Part shown: one piece after another, positions 39,140 to 50,600 of the stretch
Layout of the letters: each line of letters opens with the position of its first letter
How positions within the stretch are numbered: position 1 is the stretch's first letter
Assembly (NCBI RefSeq): GCF_001541315.1
Contig: NZ_LMVK01000045.1
Span: 248,001 to 312,000 of the forward strand
DNA from: Agrobacterium tumefaciens str. B6
GTDB taxonomy: Bacteria; Pseudomonadota; Alphaproteobacteria; Rhizobiales; Rhizobiaceae
Direction: 5' to 3'
Length of the DNA stretch: 64,000 nt
The notes under the pieces: model-generated
What the model was told of the DNA's origin: nothing
The model's input: only the letters and a program-made list of their open reading frames with translations
The model's database searches: none
Translations under genes and position numbers: made by a program

Positions 39140-40668
39140 TGGATATCCGCGCCGCGGAAATTTCCGCAATTCTGAAAGATCAAATCAAAAATTTCGGCAA
39201 CGAGGCGGAAGTCTCCGAAGTCGGTCAGGTGCTGTCCGTCGGTGACGGTATCGCCCGCGTCTATGGCCTCGACAATGTTCAGGCCGGCGAAATGGTCGAG
39301 TTTCCCGGCGGCATTCGCGGCATGGCGCTCAACCTCGAAGCCGACAACGTCGGTGTGGTTATCTTCGGTTCGGACCGTGACATCAAGGAAGGCGACACCG
39401 TAAAGCGGACTGGCGCTATCGTTGACGTTCCCGTCGGCCCGGAACTGCTCGGCCGCGTCGTTGACGCGCTCGGTAACCCGATCGACGGCAAGGGCCCGAT
39501 CAATGCCGCCAAGCGTTCGCGCGTGGACGTCAAGGCTCCCGGCATCATTCCGCGCAAGTCGGTCCATGAGCCGATGTCGACCGGCCTCAAGGCTATCGAC
39601 GCGCTCATCCCGGTTGGCCGCGGCCAGCGCGAGCTCGTCATCGGCGACCGCCAGACCGGCAAGACCGCGATCATTCTCGACACGATCCTGAACCAGAAGG
39701 CCATTCACGACAATGGTCCTGACGGCGACAAGCTTTATTGCGTCTACGTTGCTATCGGCCAGAAGCGTTCGACCGTTGCCCAGTTCGTGAAGGTTCTGGA
39801 AGAGCGCGGCGCACTGCAGTATTCGATCATCGTTGCTGCGACCGCTTCCGATCCGGCTCCGATGCAGTACCTTGCTCCGTTTGCCGGTTGCGCCATGGGC
39901 GAGTACTTCCGTGACAACGGCAAGCACGCTCTCATCGGTTACGACGACCTTTCCAAGCAGGCTGTTGCCTATCGTCAGATGTCGCTTCTGCTGCGTCGTC
40001 CTCCGGGCCGCGAAGCTTATCCGGGCGACGTTTTCTACCTTCACTCCCGTCTTCTCGAGCGCGCTGCAAAGCTCTCCGACGAAATGGGCGCAGGTTCGCT
40101 GACGGCTCTGCCTGTTATCGAAACCCAGGGTAACGACGTTTCGGCCTTCATTCCGACCAACGTGATCTCGATCACCGACGGCCAGATCTTCCTTGAAACC
40201 GACCTGTTCTATCAGGGCATTCGTCCGGCCGTTAACGTCGGTCTGTCGGTTTCGCGCGTTGGCTCCGCCGCCCAGATCAAGGCGATGAAGCAGGTTGCCG
40301 GCTCGATCAAGGGTGAACTTGCCCAGTATCGCGAAATGGCCGCCTTCGCCCAGTTCGGTTCGGACCTCGACGCTTCCACGCAGCGCCTGCTCAACCGCGG
40401 CGCCCGCCTGACCGAGCTTCTGAAGCAGCCGCAGTTCTCTCCGCTCAAGACGGAAGAACAGGTTGCGGTGATCTTCGCCGGCGTCAACGGTTACCTCGAC
40501 AAGGTTCCGGTGGCGCAGGTCGGCAAGTTCGAGCAGGGTCTGCTCTCCTACCTCCGGTCGGAAGGCAAGGCGATCCTCGACACCATCCGCACGGAAAAGG
40601 CTATCAGCGACGATACCAAGGGCAAGCTTAAGGGCGCTCTTGATAGCTTCGCCAAGTCTTTCTCGTAA
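39139..40668 (+). CDS. atpA: ATP synthase F1 alpha subunit
   Basis: The non-catalytic nucleotide-binding subunit of F1. Length is 509 residues, with the P-loop GDRQTGKT at 169-176, the arginine-finger region near [10 protein letters not shown], and the family signature [13 protein letters not shown]. It overlaps atpH by one base and is followed by atpG after 30 bases. Confidence 0.99.
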   Translation: MDIRAAEISAILKDQIKNFGNEAEVSEVGQVLSVGDGIARVYGLDNVQAGEMVEFPGGIRGMALNLEADNVGVVIFGSDRDIKEGDTVKRTGAIVDVPVGPELLGRVVDALGNPIDGKGPINAAKRSRVDVKAPGIIPRKSVHEPMSTGLKAIDALIPVGRGQRELVIGDRQTGKTAIILDTILNQKAIHDNGPDGDKLYCVYVAIGQKRSTVAQFVKVLEERGALQYSIIVAATASDPAPMQYLAPFAGCAMGEYFRDNGKHALIGYDDLSKQAVAYRQMSLLLRRPPGREAYPGDVFYLHSRLLERAAKLSDEMGAGSLTALPVIETQGNDVSAFIPTNVISITDGQIFLETDLFYQGIRPAVNVGLSVSRVGSAAQIKAMKQVAGSIKGELAQYREMAAFAQFGSDLDASTQRLLNRGARLTELLKQPQFSPLKTEEQVAVIFAGVNGYLDKVPVAQVGKFEQGLLSYLRSEGKAILDTIRTEKAISDDTKGKLKGALDSFAKSFS

Positions 40669-40698
40669 TCAGGGCTCTTTTACTCGGACGGATAACGG

Positions 40699-41577
40699 AT
40701 GCCTTCACTAAAGGATCTGAAAAACCGCATTGCCTCCGTAAAGGCGACGCAGAAGATTACCAAGGCGATGAAAATGGTCGCCGCGGCGAAGCTTCGGCGC
40801 GCCCAGGAAGCTGCGGAGGCCGCCCGGCCTTATTCTCAGCGCATGAGCGCCGTTCTTGCCAACATCGCCAAGGCGGTCGAGGCGGACGTTGCTCCGGCGC
40901 TGATGACCGGCACCGGCAAGGACGACGTGCACCTGCTCGTCGTCTGCACGGCTGAACGTGGTCTTTGCGGCGGTTTCAACTCGCAAATCGCCCGTTTTGC
41001 CCGCGATCACGCCCGCAAGCTGATTTCGGAAGGCAAGACGGTCAAGATCATCACGGTCGGCAAGAAGGGTTACGACAGCCTTCGCCGCGAATTTGCAGCC
41101 AACATCATCGAGCGCATCGAACTGCGCGAAGTGAAGAAGGTCGGTTTTGAAAACGCCGACCAGATCGCCAAGAAGGTGATCTCGCTCTTCAACGCGGGTG
41201 AGTTCGATGTCTGCACGCTGATCTATTCGGAATTCAAGTCCGTCATCAGCCAGATCCCGACCGGCCTGCAGCTTATTCCCGCCGCAACGCCTGTTGTGGA
41301 AGAGGATGCCGCGACGCAGAGCGCCGTCTACGAATATGAGCCGGATGCGGCTTCTATTCTGGAAGACCTTATTCCGCGCAACATTTCGGTTCAGGTTTTC
41401 CGGGCTCTGCTCGAAAACGTTGCCGGTGAAATGGGCGCCAAGATGAGCGCGATGGACAATGCAACGCGCAATGCCGGTGAGATGATCAACAAGCTGACGC
41501 TTTCCTACAACCGTCAGCGTCAGGCTCAGATCACCAAGGAACTCATTGAAATCATTTCGGGCGCGGAAGCGCTCTGA
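40699..41577 (+). CDS. atpG: ATP synthase F1 gamma subunit
   Basis: The central rotor shaft of F1. The 292 residues start with the conserved [20 protein letters not shown] (20 residues) and end with the helix [19 protein letters not shown], which inserts in the alpha/beta hexamer. A short insertion around residues 195-215 is typical of alphaproteobacterial and mitochondrial forms. It lies 23 bases ahead of atpD. Confidence 0.98.
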   Translation: MPSLKDLKNRIASVKATQKITKAMKMVAAAKLRRAQEAAEAARPYSQRMSAVLANIAKAVEADVAPALMTGTGKDDVHLLVVCTAERGLCGGFNSQIARFARDHARKLISEGKTVKIITVGKKGYDSLRREFAANIIERIELREVKKVGFENADQIAKKVISLFNAGEFDVCTLIYSEFKSVISQIPTGLQLIPAATPVVEEDAATQSAVYEYEPDAASILEDLIPRNISVQVFRALLENVAGEMGAKMSAMDNATRNAGEMINKLTLSYNRQRQAQITKELIEIISGAEAL

Positions 41578-41582
41578 GGTAA

Positions 41583-43055
<1,473 letters not shown>

Positions 43056-43068
43056 TCATGAATTGGCG

Positions 43069-43091
43069 GGCGCGTGGTTCTACCGCGCGCC
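43069..43091 (+). promoter_or_regulatory. Hairpin in the atpD-atpC gap
   Basis: GGCGCGTGGT (43069-43078) pairs with ACCGCGCGCC (43082-43091) with one wobble around a 3-base loop. It starts 14 bases after the atpD stop and is not followed by Ts, so it is more likely an RNA-stability or partial-attenuation element than a full terminator. Confidence 0.5.
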
Positions 43092-43184
43092 TTGCCGACA
43101 ATGGTGGCGAAACCGGAACGGCTTTGCCTACGTTGGAAAAGACAAGTCCGTGACGCCCGCGTAATTGAAAAGAAGTGAATAGCC

Positions 43185-43595
43185 ATGGCTGACAGTTTCA
43201 AATTCGATCTCGTTTCCCCGGAGCGTCTGCTCGTTTCCGAAACGGTTACGGAAGTCGTCATCCCGGCTACGCTGGGTGAAATGACCGTTCTGGCCAATCA
43301 CGCGCCGACGATGACCACGATCAAGCCGGGTCTGGTAACGGTGAAGTTCGCTTCCGGCGAGACCCATAAATATGTGGTTTTCGGTGGTTTTGCCGATATT
43401 CTGCCGACCGGCTGCACGCTTCTCGCCGAATCCGCGGTTTCGGCCGATGACATGTCTCCCGACACGCTGCAGAAGCGTATCGATGCGGCCAAGGCCGAAA
43501 TCGAAGAGGGCAATCATCACCACGAGCATCTGACCAAGCTTGAAAAGCACCTTTACGAACTGACGAACCTGCATGAGGTTCTCGTCGCTGCTTGA
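43185..43595 (+). CDS. atpC: ATP synthase F1 epsilon subunit
   Basis: Epsilon sits on the rotor and restrains ATP hydrolysis. The 136 residues have the N-terminal beta-sandwich (FDLVSPERLL near the start, IPATLGEMTVLANHAP, then FGGFADILPTGCTLLAE) and a helical C-terminal hairpin (LQKRIDAAKAEIEEG). It is last in the operon and about half a kilobase from fdhD. Confidence 0.97.
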   Translation: MADSFKFDLVSPERLLVSETVTEVVIPATLGEMTVLANHAPTMTTIKPGLVTVKFASGETHKYVVFGGFADILPTGCTLLAESAVSADDMSPDTLQKRIDAAKAEIEEGNHHHEHLTKLEKHLYELTNLHEVLVAA

Positions 43596-43646
43596 AAGCA
43601 CCGGGCGGGTTCGAAAGAATGACTGCCCACAAAAAATTCAAAACAG

Positions 43647-43672
43647 AAAGCGGCCGTTTCGGTCGCTTTTTT
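43647..43672 (+). terminator. Rho-independent terminator of atpHAGDC
   Basis: AAAGCGGCCG (43647-43656) pairs with CGGTCGCTTT (43660-43669), one wobble, 3-base loop, followed by further Ts. It starts 52 bases after the atpC stop. Confidence 0.9.
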
Positions 43673-43958
43673 GTTTTGGGCTAGTGTCTGCCACTTTATC
43701 CAAGCGAGAAATGCCCGTTTCCGCGCATGAGCCCGTCCGTCAGCTCGGCTCGGGCTTCGGAATGTTGCTAGCGAATTACGCCGGCGATTCACGGGCAGAC
43801 AATGGGTAAAGCAGGGATAGTAAAGCGCCTTCAATAGATGCACTCGGAAACCGATTCCGATTTTCGTGGCTATAGGTTAAATGTGGTGGCCGGAAGAAGT
43901 GCTGCTTTGGGATCCTTAGCGAGACGAGGCAGATTTTCGTCATGGAGGAGTGATCAGC
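43673..43958. other. Intergenic region between the atp terminator and fdhD
   Basis: I see no gene, repeat or RNA that I can support here. Short frames on both strands have no family features. The fdhD ribosome binding site GGAGGA is at 43944-43949, so the fdhD promoter presumably lies in this stretch. Confidence 0.4.
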
Positions 43959-44765
43959 GTGTCGGCAGAGGCAAGTTACCGAAGGGTCGCAAGAACCGCT
44001 CTGCGGGAAGGGGCCATAGTCGAGGGCGAGCGGGCGGTGCCCGAGGAGGTGCCGGTTGCCTTTTCTTATGGCGGCAGCACCCATGCCGTGATGATGGCCA
44101 GCCCCGCCGATCTTGTCGATTTCGCAATCGGTTTCAGTCTCACGGAGGGCATCATATCCACCAGGGCGGAAATCCGTTCCATTGAAGTGATTGAGGCCGG
44201 GCAGGGTTTCGATGTTCAGGTGGATTTGCAGGATGCCAACGCCGATGCGCTGAGGGCAAGACGACGGCATATGGCGGGCCCGGTCGGATGCGGTCTTTGT
44301 GGCATCGAATCCATTGAACAGGCAGTCCGCGTGGTACCGGATCTGAGCGGCGCGGAAGTCTCCGTTGATGGCAATGACATCGTTGCGGCGGTGAAAGCGC
44401 TGAACGGGGCGCAAAGCCTCAACCGCGAAACGAGGGCAGTGCACGGCGCGGGTTTTTACAATCCTCAAGGAGGGCTGCTTGCCGCCCGAGAAGATGTCGG
44501 CCGCCATAATGCACTCGACAAGCTCGCAGGTGCGGTTATCAACGCGAACCTATCTCCCGATGCGGGCATTGTGGTGGTCACGAGCCGCCTGTCGGTGGAA
44601 ATGGTCCAGAAGACGGCCATCCTTGGCTGCCCCATTCTGGCAGCGATCTCCGCGCCCACCGCGCTCGCCATTGAAACGGCTGAGAGCTCGGGTATCACGC
44701 TTGTGGCGCTGGTGCGGGGTGAGGATTTTGAAATCTTCACCCGGGCGGATCGTATCATTCTATAA
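43959..44765 (+). CDS. fdhD: FdhD, sulfur carrier/sulfurtransferase for formate dehydrogenase
   Basis: FdhD carries sulfur from IscS to the molybdenum cofactor of formate dehydrogenase and is needed for its activity. About 268 residues, with the functional CxxC in GPVGCGLCGIE, FSLTEGIISTRAEI, AREDVGRHNALDKL and the C-terminal segment ISAPTALAIETAES. GGAGGA at 43944 is directly next to a GTG at 43950 but well spaced for the in-frame GTG at 43959, which I prefer. No formate dehydrogenase genes are nearby, so its client is encoded elsewhere. Confidence 0.95.
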   Translation: MSAEASYRRVARTALREGAIVEGERAVPEEVPVAFSYGGSTHAVMMASPADLVDFAIGFSLTEGIISTRAEIRSIEVIEAGQGFDVQVDLQDANADALRARRRHMAGPVGCGLCGIESIEQAVRVVPDLSGAEVSVDGNDIVAAVKALNGAQSLNRETRAVHGAGFYNPQGGLLAAREDVGRHNALDKLAGAVINANLSPDAGIVVVTSRLSVEMVQKTAILGCPILAAISAPTALAIETAESSGITLVALVRGEDFEIFTRADRIIL

Positions 44766-44811
44766 CGTTGAGGCCGCCGTTTCCCGGCGACCTTCCGGCT
44801 TCTGAACGGGC

Positions 44812-46587
44812 CTAGAATTCCGCCCATTCCGCTGCTGCGTTTCCGTGAGACCTTGGCGCGGCGGCATATCGAGGCTGCGGCGCGGGAAGTCTGGTGACGA
44901 CGGCAGGCTTTTTGTCCGCCGGGCGGGCGGGTGATGCTGATGCTTCGTGTGATATTCTGAACTGCCGCAGCAACTCGTGCAGATTTTCCGCCTCGGTGGC
45001 GAGGCCGTGGCTGGCGGCAGTGGTTTCCTCCACCATGGCGGCGTTTTTCTGGGTGGCCTGATCCATGACGTTGACGGCCTGATTGATTTCCCGCAGACCA
45101 TTCGCCTGTTCGCGCGAAGCTTCAACGATGGCCGAGACATTGGTGTCGATCTCGCTCATCTGTGACTGGATATCCCGCAGGGCGCCGCCGGTTCTGCCAA
45201 CCAGATCCACGCCATTGGCGACCTGCTCGCGAGAGGTGTTGATGAGGGATTTGATTTCCTTGGCCGCAACGGCGGACCGTTGGGCGAGTTCCCGGACCTC
45301 CTGTGCCACAACGGCGAAACCCTTGCCCGCTTCCCCGGCCCGGGCAGCTTCGACGCCCGCATTCAGGGCCAGAAGATTGGTCTGGAAAGCAATGTCGTCA
45401 ATGACGCCGATGATGTTGGTGATTTCACCCGAGGACCGAGAAATCGCGTCCATGGCGGAAATTGCCTGCTGGACGATGTCGCCGGAATGTTCGGCATGTT
45501 CTCTCGTTCGCAGCACCAGTTTGCCGGCCTCGCCGGCGCGCTGGCTGGCATCGGACACGGTGGTGGTGATTTCCTCCAGTGCGGCTGCGGTTTCTTCCAG
45601 CGAGGCCGCCTGCTGTTCGGTGCGTTGCGAGAGTTGATCGGCGGCTATGCGGGTTTCGCCTGAGCCGGGGGCGATTGTCGGGGCAGTGTGGGCAATGGTT
45701 TGCATGGTGGTCTGCAGCTTGGCGACGACCTCGTTGAAGTCCGCACGCAGCTTTTCCATGCTGGGCACGAAGCTGTTGTCGAGGCGCTGCACAAGATCAC
45801 CCTCGGCCAGTGCCCGCAGGGCATCGGCAAGCACGCTGATGGCGCTCATGCGCGGCGTGACGTCCGTGGCGAATTTCACCACTTTCACCACCTTGCCGGC
45901 TTCGTCCAGCACCGGATTATAGGCGGCCTGGATCCATATTTCCTTGCCGTTCTTTCCATAGCGAACAAATTCATCCGAGATGAATTCCCCCGCCGCCAGT
46001 CGCGGCCAGAAATTGCCATAGGCAGGCGAGGCGGCATAGGCCGGATCGCAGAACATACGGTGGTGCCTGCCCTCGATTTCCTTGACGTCGTAATTCACCG
46101 TGGCGCAGAAATTCGGATTGGCGGTGATGATGGTGCCATCGGGCAAAAACTCGATGGTTGCCTGGGAACGGGAGAGCGCCTCCAGCTTGCCGGCATCGTC
46201 TACAGCCTTGATCTTCTTGGCGGTGATGTCGGTGGCGATCTTCACGACCTTATAGGGTTTGCCCGAACGGAAAACCGGGTTGTAAGAGGCCTCGATCCAG
46301 ATAACGGAGCCGTCCTTGCGGATACGGCGATATTCCTTGGCCTGGAACTCGCCACGGGCGAGAGAGGCCCAGAATTCCTGATAGGCCCGCGATGCGGCGA
46401 GTTCGCCGTCGCAGAAGATGCGATGATGCTTGCCGACGATCTCGGCGAGATCATAACCCAGCGCCGCGCAGAAATTCTTATTTGCAGTGAGAATGTTACC
46501 TTTGAGATCGAATTCTATGACCGCCTGTGATCTCGATATGGCATCGAGCATATTTTTGTTATCTGCGCTTTTTCCTAACCCCAGCAT
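44812..46587 (-). CDS. Methyl-accepting chemotaxis protein, soluble, with two PAS domains
   Basis: A 591-residue chemoreceptor without membrane segments. Two PAS domains in tandem (about 12-125 and 135-245) share ANxNFCA, HHRxFCD and WIxAxYNPV repeats; both look like heme- or flavin-type redox/ligand sensors of the Aer/BdlA kind. A short HAMP-like linker is followed by the signalling hairpin with GIDDIAFQTNLLALNAGVEAARAGEAG-type tip (IAFQTNLLALNAGVEAARAG). The C-terminus is EWAEF, fitting the xWxxF tether for CheR/CheB. The ATG at 46587 is chosen over one 14 codons up because of the GTGGA site and MLGLGKSADN start. A cheW gene lies upstream on the same strand. Confidence 0.94.
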   Translation of the reverse strand: MLGLGKSADNKNMLDAISRSQAVIEFDLKGNILTANKNFCAALGYDLAEIVGKHHRIFCDGELAASRAYQEFWASLARGEFQAKEYRRIRKDGSVIWIEASYNPVFRSGKPYKVVKIATDITAKKIKAVDDAGKLEALSRSQATIEFLPDGTIITANPNFCATVNYDVKEIEGRHHRMFCDPAYAASPAYGNFWPRLAAGEFISDEFVRYGKNGKEIWIQAAYNPVLDEAGKVVKVVKFATDVTPRMSAISVLADALRALAEGDLVQRLDNSFVPSMEKLRADFNEVVAKLQTTMQTIAHTAPTIAPGSGETRIAADQLSQRTEQQAASLEETAAALEEITTTVSDASQRAGEAGKLVLRTREHAEHSGDIVQQAISAMDAISRSSGEITNIIGVIDDIAFQTNLLALNAGVEAARAGEAGKGFAVVAQEVRELAQRSAVAAKEIKSLINTSREQVANGVDLVGRTGGALRDIQSQMSEIDTNVSAIVEASREQANGLREINQAVNVMDQATQKNAAMVEETTAASHGLATEAENLHELLRQFRISHEASASPARPADKKPAVVTRLPAPQPRYAAAPRSHGNAAAEWAEF

Positions 46588-46774
46588 TCCACGTCCCCCA
46601 AAATCAGCCCACGGCGCGGCGAGCCGCACAGGACATGCGGTCCACGTCGTATCATGTTGAATAACGAACAGGTTTTGCCGCCGAAGGCAGCAATGCAGGC
46701 ACTTTTGTCTCTTCGCCTTGGTCAGGTATCGGCCCGCGTGATAGTCGTGCCGGCGCGATAATGATCTACGGCTT

Positions 46775-46800
46775 TTAATATTAGATATCTATAATATTAA
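46775..46800. promoter_or_regulatory. AT-rich near-palindrome upstream of the chemoreceptor gene
   Basis: TTAATATT (46775-46782) and AATATTAA (46793-46800) flank a GATATC centre. The 26-base element is almost wholly A and T in a GC-rich genome and lies 188 bases before the chemoreceptor start. Operator, bending site or UP-type element are all possible. Confidence 0.4.
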
Positions 46801-46832
46801 AATGTTCTTATTTAATAAAACAGCGTAAAGGA

Positions 46833-46865
46833 AAAACAAAACCGCCGGGCGGGTGCTCCGGCGGT
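46833..46865 (-). terminator. Rho-independent terminator of cheW
   Basis: On the minus strand ACCGCCGG and CCGGCGGT (46841-46848 and 46858-46865 on the plus strand) form an 8-bp stem, followed by TTTTGTTTTTC. It begins 50 bases after the cheW stop, suggesting that the chemoreceptor has its own promoter. Confidence 0.8.
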
Positions 46866-46915
46866 CTGGATTGATTGATAGTTTTCCTCTGGCAAGGTCA
46901 GCGGAAAAGGCCTGA

Positions 46916-47392
46916 TTAGGCGGCGAGGTCTTCCGCTTCGGTTCCCTTGAACATTTTTGCGAGGTTCAGGAAGCAGATCATGCCGTGTTCGTTGGCAATG
47001 ATGCCTTCCGAATACGACTTGTCGAAGGAGGCCGAGATCTCCGGAACCGGCTGAACCTGGTTTGCCGGGATCGTCAGAATGTCGGAAACGCGGTCGACCA
47101 GCATGCCGATGACCATGTTGTGCACTTCCGCCACCACGATGGCGCTTCTCTCATTGGCGACGGTGCTCTTCATGCCTAGCTTGTGGGCCAGATCGATGAT
47201 CGGAATGACAGAGCCGCGCAGGTTCATGACGCCGATGACGTCTTTCGGCGCGTGGGGAATGGGCGTTGAAGGCGCCCAGCCGCGAATTTCGCGGATGGTC
47301 GTCGTCTTCACGCAGAATTCCTGATCATGCAGGCGGAACGCGATGATTTCGAGCGTCTCACCGCCAAAATTGGTAGAGTTAATCATTGCCAT
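46916..47392 (-). CDS. cheW: Chemotaxis coupling protein CheW
   Basis: CheW couples receptors to the CheA kinase. The 158-residue protein has the CheW/SH3-like pattern: LEIIAFRLHDQEFCVKTTTIREI, here seen as IIAFRLHDQEFCV, then GVMNLRGSVIPIIDLAHKLG, VVAEVHNMVIGMLVDRVSDIL and a C-terminal MICFLNLAKMF. The ATG at 47392 has GGGAAG 8 bases upstream. As no cheA or other che genes are present, it is an orphan CheW likely serving the neighbouring soluble receptor. Confidence 0.94.
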   Translation of the reverse strand: MAMINSTNFGGETLEIIAFRLHDQEFCVKTTTIREIRGWAPSTPIPHAPKDVIGVMNLRGSVIPIIDLAHKLGMKSTVANERSAIVVAEVHNMVIGMLVDRVSDILTIPANQVQPVPEISASFDKSYSEGIIANEHGMICFLNLAKMFKGTEAEDLAA

Positions 47393-47627
47393 CAGAATTC
47401 TTCCCAATGCTCGCTGTGGAGGCCGGCGCAAGTGCACCGACACTTGCATATGCGGATTTGGCGTTCTGCCTGGTGCCTGAACAGCCGGAAAACAATATTT
47501 CCGTCTTCAATGGAAGATTCGTAGCATGAGATGGTTTCGCAAACCTAAATGCGAAGCGGCCCTGGAGTGTTTTCGCTTTTCTTCGAATTGCGAAAATACT
47601 CTCTTTGATTTTACGCATTGTCCGGAC

Positions 47628-47660
47628 GTAAAACCGCTACGCACTTTTACTGGAAATACT
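47628..47660. repeat. Dispersed hairpin repeat, copy D
   Basis: GTAAAA (47628-47633) and TTTTAC (47645-47650) enclose ccgctacgcac, followed by TGGAAATACT. On the minus strand it starts at the tamB stop codon (47659-47661), so it forms the immediate 3-prime end of the tamB transcript. Copy C abuts a stop codon in the same way. Confidence 0.65.
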
Positions 47661-50600
47661 AATATTCCTTCTCGTAAAATATGCCGGCTGCGCCTTCGCC
47701 ATCGCCGCCCGCTTCCCCGCGCAATTTCACGCCCCGCCCGACATCGAGGTTGATGATGGCTTTTGCGCCGGACTCGCCGCTTTGCTGCAGTTCGAGATAG
47801 GTTCTTTCGTTCAGATATTTACCGGCGGAAACGCGGGCCTGCCCCTCGGAGTCGGTCGAAATATCGAGATCGTCGACGCCGAGATTGCTTCTGAGCTTGT
47901 CGAACAGTGAGGTGGAGCGTCCGCCTGCCAGCTGGGCGGCGGCATCGGCGAGCCTCGCGATCTGCAGAGCCGAGAGGTTCGACATGGACTGGCCGAAGAT
48001 CAACTGTGCCATCACCTCGTCCTGCGGCAGGGCGGGCGCCGAGGAGAAAGCAAAGGTCGGATCGTTGGCAGTGCCGGAAACGGACACGGTGATAGTCGTT
48101 GAGCCGACCGTCGAGTCCGCCTTCATATCGAGGACCGGAACGAGGCCGCCACCAAAACTGATATTGCCTGTCGTGAAATCGAGGCGGCGAGTGAGGATTT
48201 CGAGCCGGCCACGACGCATTTCAAAGCCACCGGAAATGACGGGAACGGCTGCCGTGCCACGGATCGTCAGATTACCCGTGAGTTCCGCATCGATGCCGCG
48301 GCCGCGCACGAAGATACCGCTTGGTGCATTCACCTGCAGATCGAGATTGATGGTGGACGAGCTGCCGCTTCCGCCCTGATCAGCCCCGAGCGCTTTGGCC
48401 TGCGCGCGCACCTTTGGTGGGGCGTTCTTGTGTTTGACATCGATCTCCGTCAGCGAGGCCGGAAGCTTTTCCGGAATGGTGATGGCGCTTCTGTCCAGCG
48501 TCAGATTGCCGCCCAGCACGGGGGAATTCAGCAGCGGGCCTTTCAGCGTCAGCGTGCCGCTTACCACCGTCGTCACCAGCGTGCCGTCATTATAACCGGC
48601 GCGATTAAGCGTGATCGATATATCGGCGGGGAAACCCGAACCGCCTGATATGCCGACGCTGCCGGTTCCCGAGATCGTTCCACCGCCCGCCAGCTTGCCC
48701 GTCAATCGGGAAATGACGGCGCGGTCGCGGTCGAAGGTGATGGTGGCGCCCAGATCGTTGATGGTCAGGTTCCTGCGCACGTCGGTCAGGCGCGTACCAT
48801 CGGTGGTGATGCTGCCGGTCACGACGGGCGCGGAAGCGCTGCCGGAAATCTTGACGTCGATGGCGGCGGTGCCATCCACATCGAGGCCCTGCGCTGCGGT
48901 TTGTGCCGCGACGGCGGAGAAGGGCAGCCTGCCGGAAAATGCCATGGAAAGTGGACGATTGCCGGCGATGCCGAGCGAGCCGCCGCCGGAAAGCGACATG
49001 CCGCCCTGGCCGGACACATTGGTGTCGATCTGCAAGGTGCCGCCGGCAAAACGGCCATTCGCCTTGATACCGAGCGCCGCGAGCCCCGCTGCGCGTGTCT
49101 GCGCGACCTCAGCATTGGTCCAGTTCAGATTGTAATCGACCGCCGGATTCGACGCTGCACCCTTGGCGCTCACCGTGCCGGAGATACTGCCTGCCGCATC
49201 CAGCCCAGTGGCGAAGGCATTTGCGAGACTGGCGGGCAGCGAACGGATATCGGCATTGATGTCGAGAGTTGACCCGGCGGTGCCGTTGACCTCGACCCGT
49301 CCTTCACCCGTGATGATGGTCAGACCGGAGATGCGGGCCGTGCCGTTCTGGATGGCGATGGTGCTCGGTTTTTCAAGCCGTACTGCAATGCCCTTGGGCG
49401 CGGCGGAAAAGGCGTCAATCCGCACCGTCATCGGCGAACCACCGGTGTCAGCGCTGCCCTTTACCACCAGCGGCGCGTTGTCGTAACGGCCGTTGACGTC
49501 GAACTGGGTTGTCGTGCCGGAATGTCCGATGGTGGCATTCAGGCCAGATATCGCGGCGGCGCCGGCATTGACGCTATCGGCGCTGACCTTGCCATTGATG
49601 GCAAGAGCCTGAAGATCATCGATGGAAATATCGGCGGCGAGCTTGGAGATCGTTGTTGTGCCCTGGCGGATGCTGCCGCCATTGGCCTTTATCGTCGCGG
49701 CGATCCGCCCATTGGCGTTGCTCAGGGCGATGTCGCCAGCAATATCGCCATCCGCCTGCTGCGCGGCGAGTGCGGCGAGCAGCGCAAGGTCGGGGAAATT
49801 GAAGGAAAGACTGCCCGATGGCAGGAACTGCTGCGAGAATTGCAGCTGCCCGTTCAGGATATTCCGGCCCACCGCCACGTGCAGCTCGGGCATCGCCGTG
49901 CCGTTTTCGGTCTGCACTACATCGGCATTGGCGTCGATCTTCTGCCGGTCGAGACTGCCGCTGGCGGTGATTTTTGCCTGAGGCGCAGCCGGGTCGGCCT
50001 TGCCTGTTGCATTGACCTTCAGCGCTTCCAGCGTGCGTCCGGCAAGGATGGCGCTTTCGGAACTCAGGGTGACGTTGAAATCCGGTGCGGCAAGCGCGCC
50101 GCTGGCCTCGATTGCAAAATCGGCGACGCCCTTTGCCTGCGGCGTCAGTTTCTCGAGCGCCGGAAATTTACCCGTCAAGCTGGCGCTTAATGCCTCGTTT
50201 TCGAGGCTGACATTGCCCGTGGCTTCGATCGTTCCCGATTTGACGACAAGGTTTTCAACGCTGGTGCGTCCACCGATCGTCAGGTCGATATCGCCCTGGA
50301 GGGCGATGGTCGTATCGAATTTTTCCGCGAGCGCCGGTGGAAGGGTAGCGGGCAGTGCGAAGAGCTGAATGCCGGAGGTGAGGCGATTGCCGGCGAGATC
50401 GAAACTGCCGTTCAGCGTGCCGCCGACACTGGCGCTTTCCAGCGTCGCGCCGTCGAAGCCGATGGCGGAAGAGGTGAGGCGGAGCGGGGCCTTGCTGGTG
50501 AGTGGCGCACGCACCAGCCGGTCGATATCCGGGCTGACGAAGGATGATTGCGCCACGGACAGGACCGTCGCGATCGTGCCACTGCGGTTGGCAACGTTGA

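Larger units (their letters stand above)
46588..46915. other. Intergenic region between the chemoreceptor and cheW
   Basis: It holds the cheW terminator (46833-46865) and an AT-rich near-palindrome (46775-46800), and must contain the chemoreceptor promoter. I see no gene in it. Confidence 0.5.

Noticed and set aside
43776..44507. Minus-strand frame covering the fdhD promoter and first half
   Set aside because: Overlaps fdhD, which carries all family motifs; the translation is unstructured and unlike any family.
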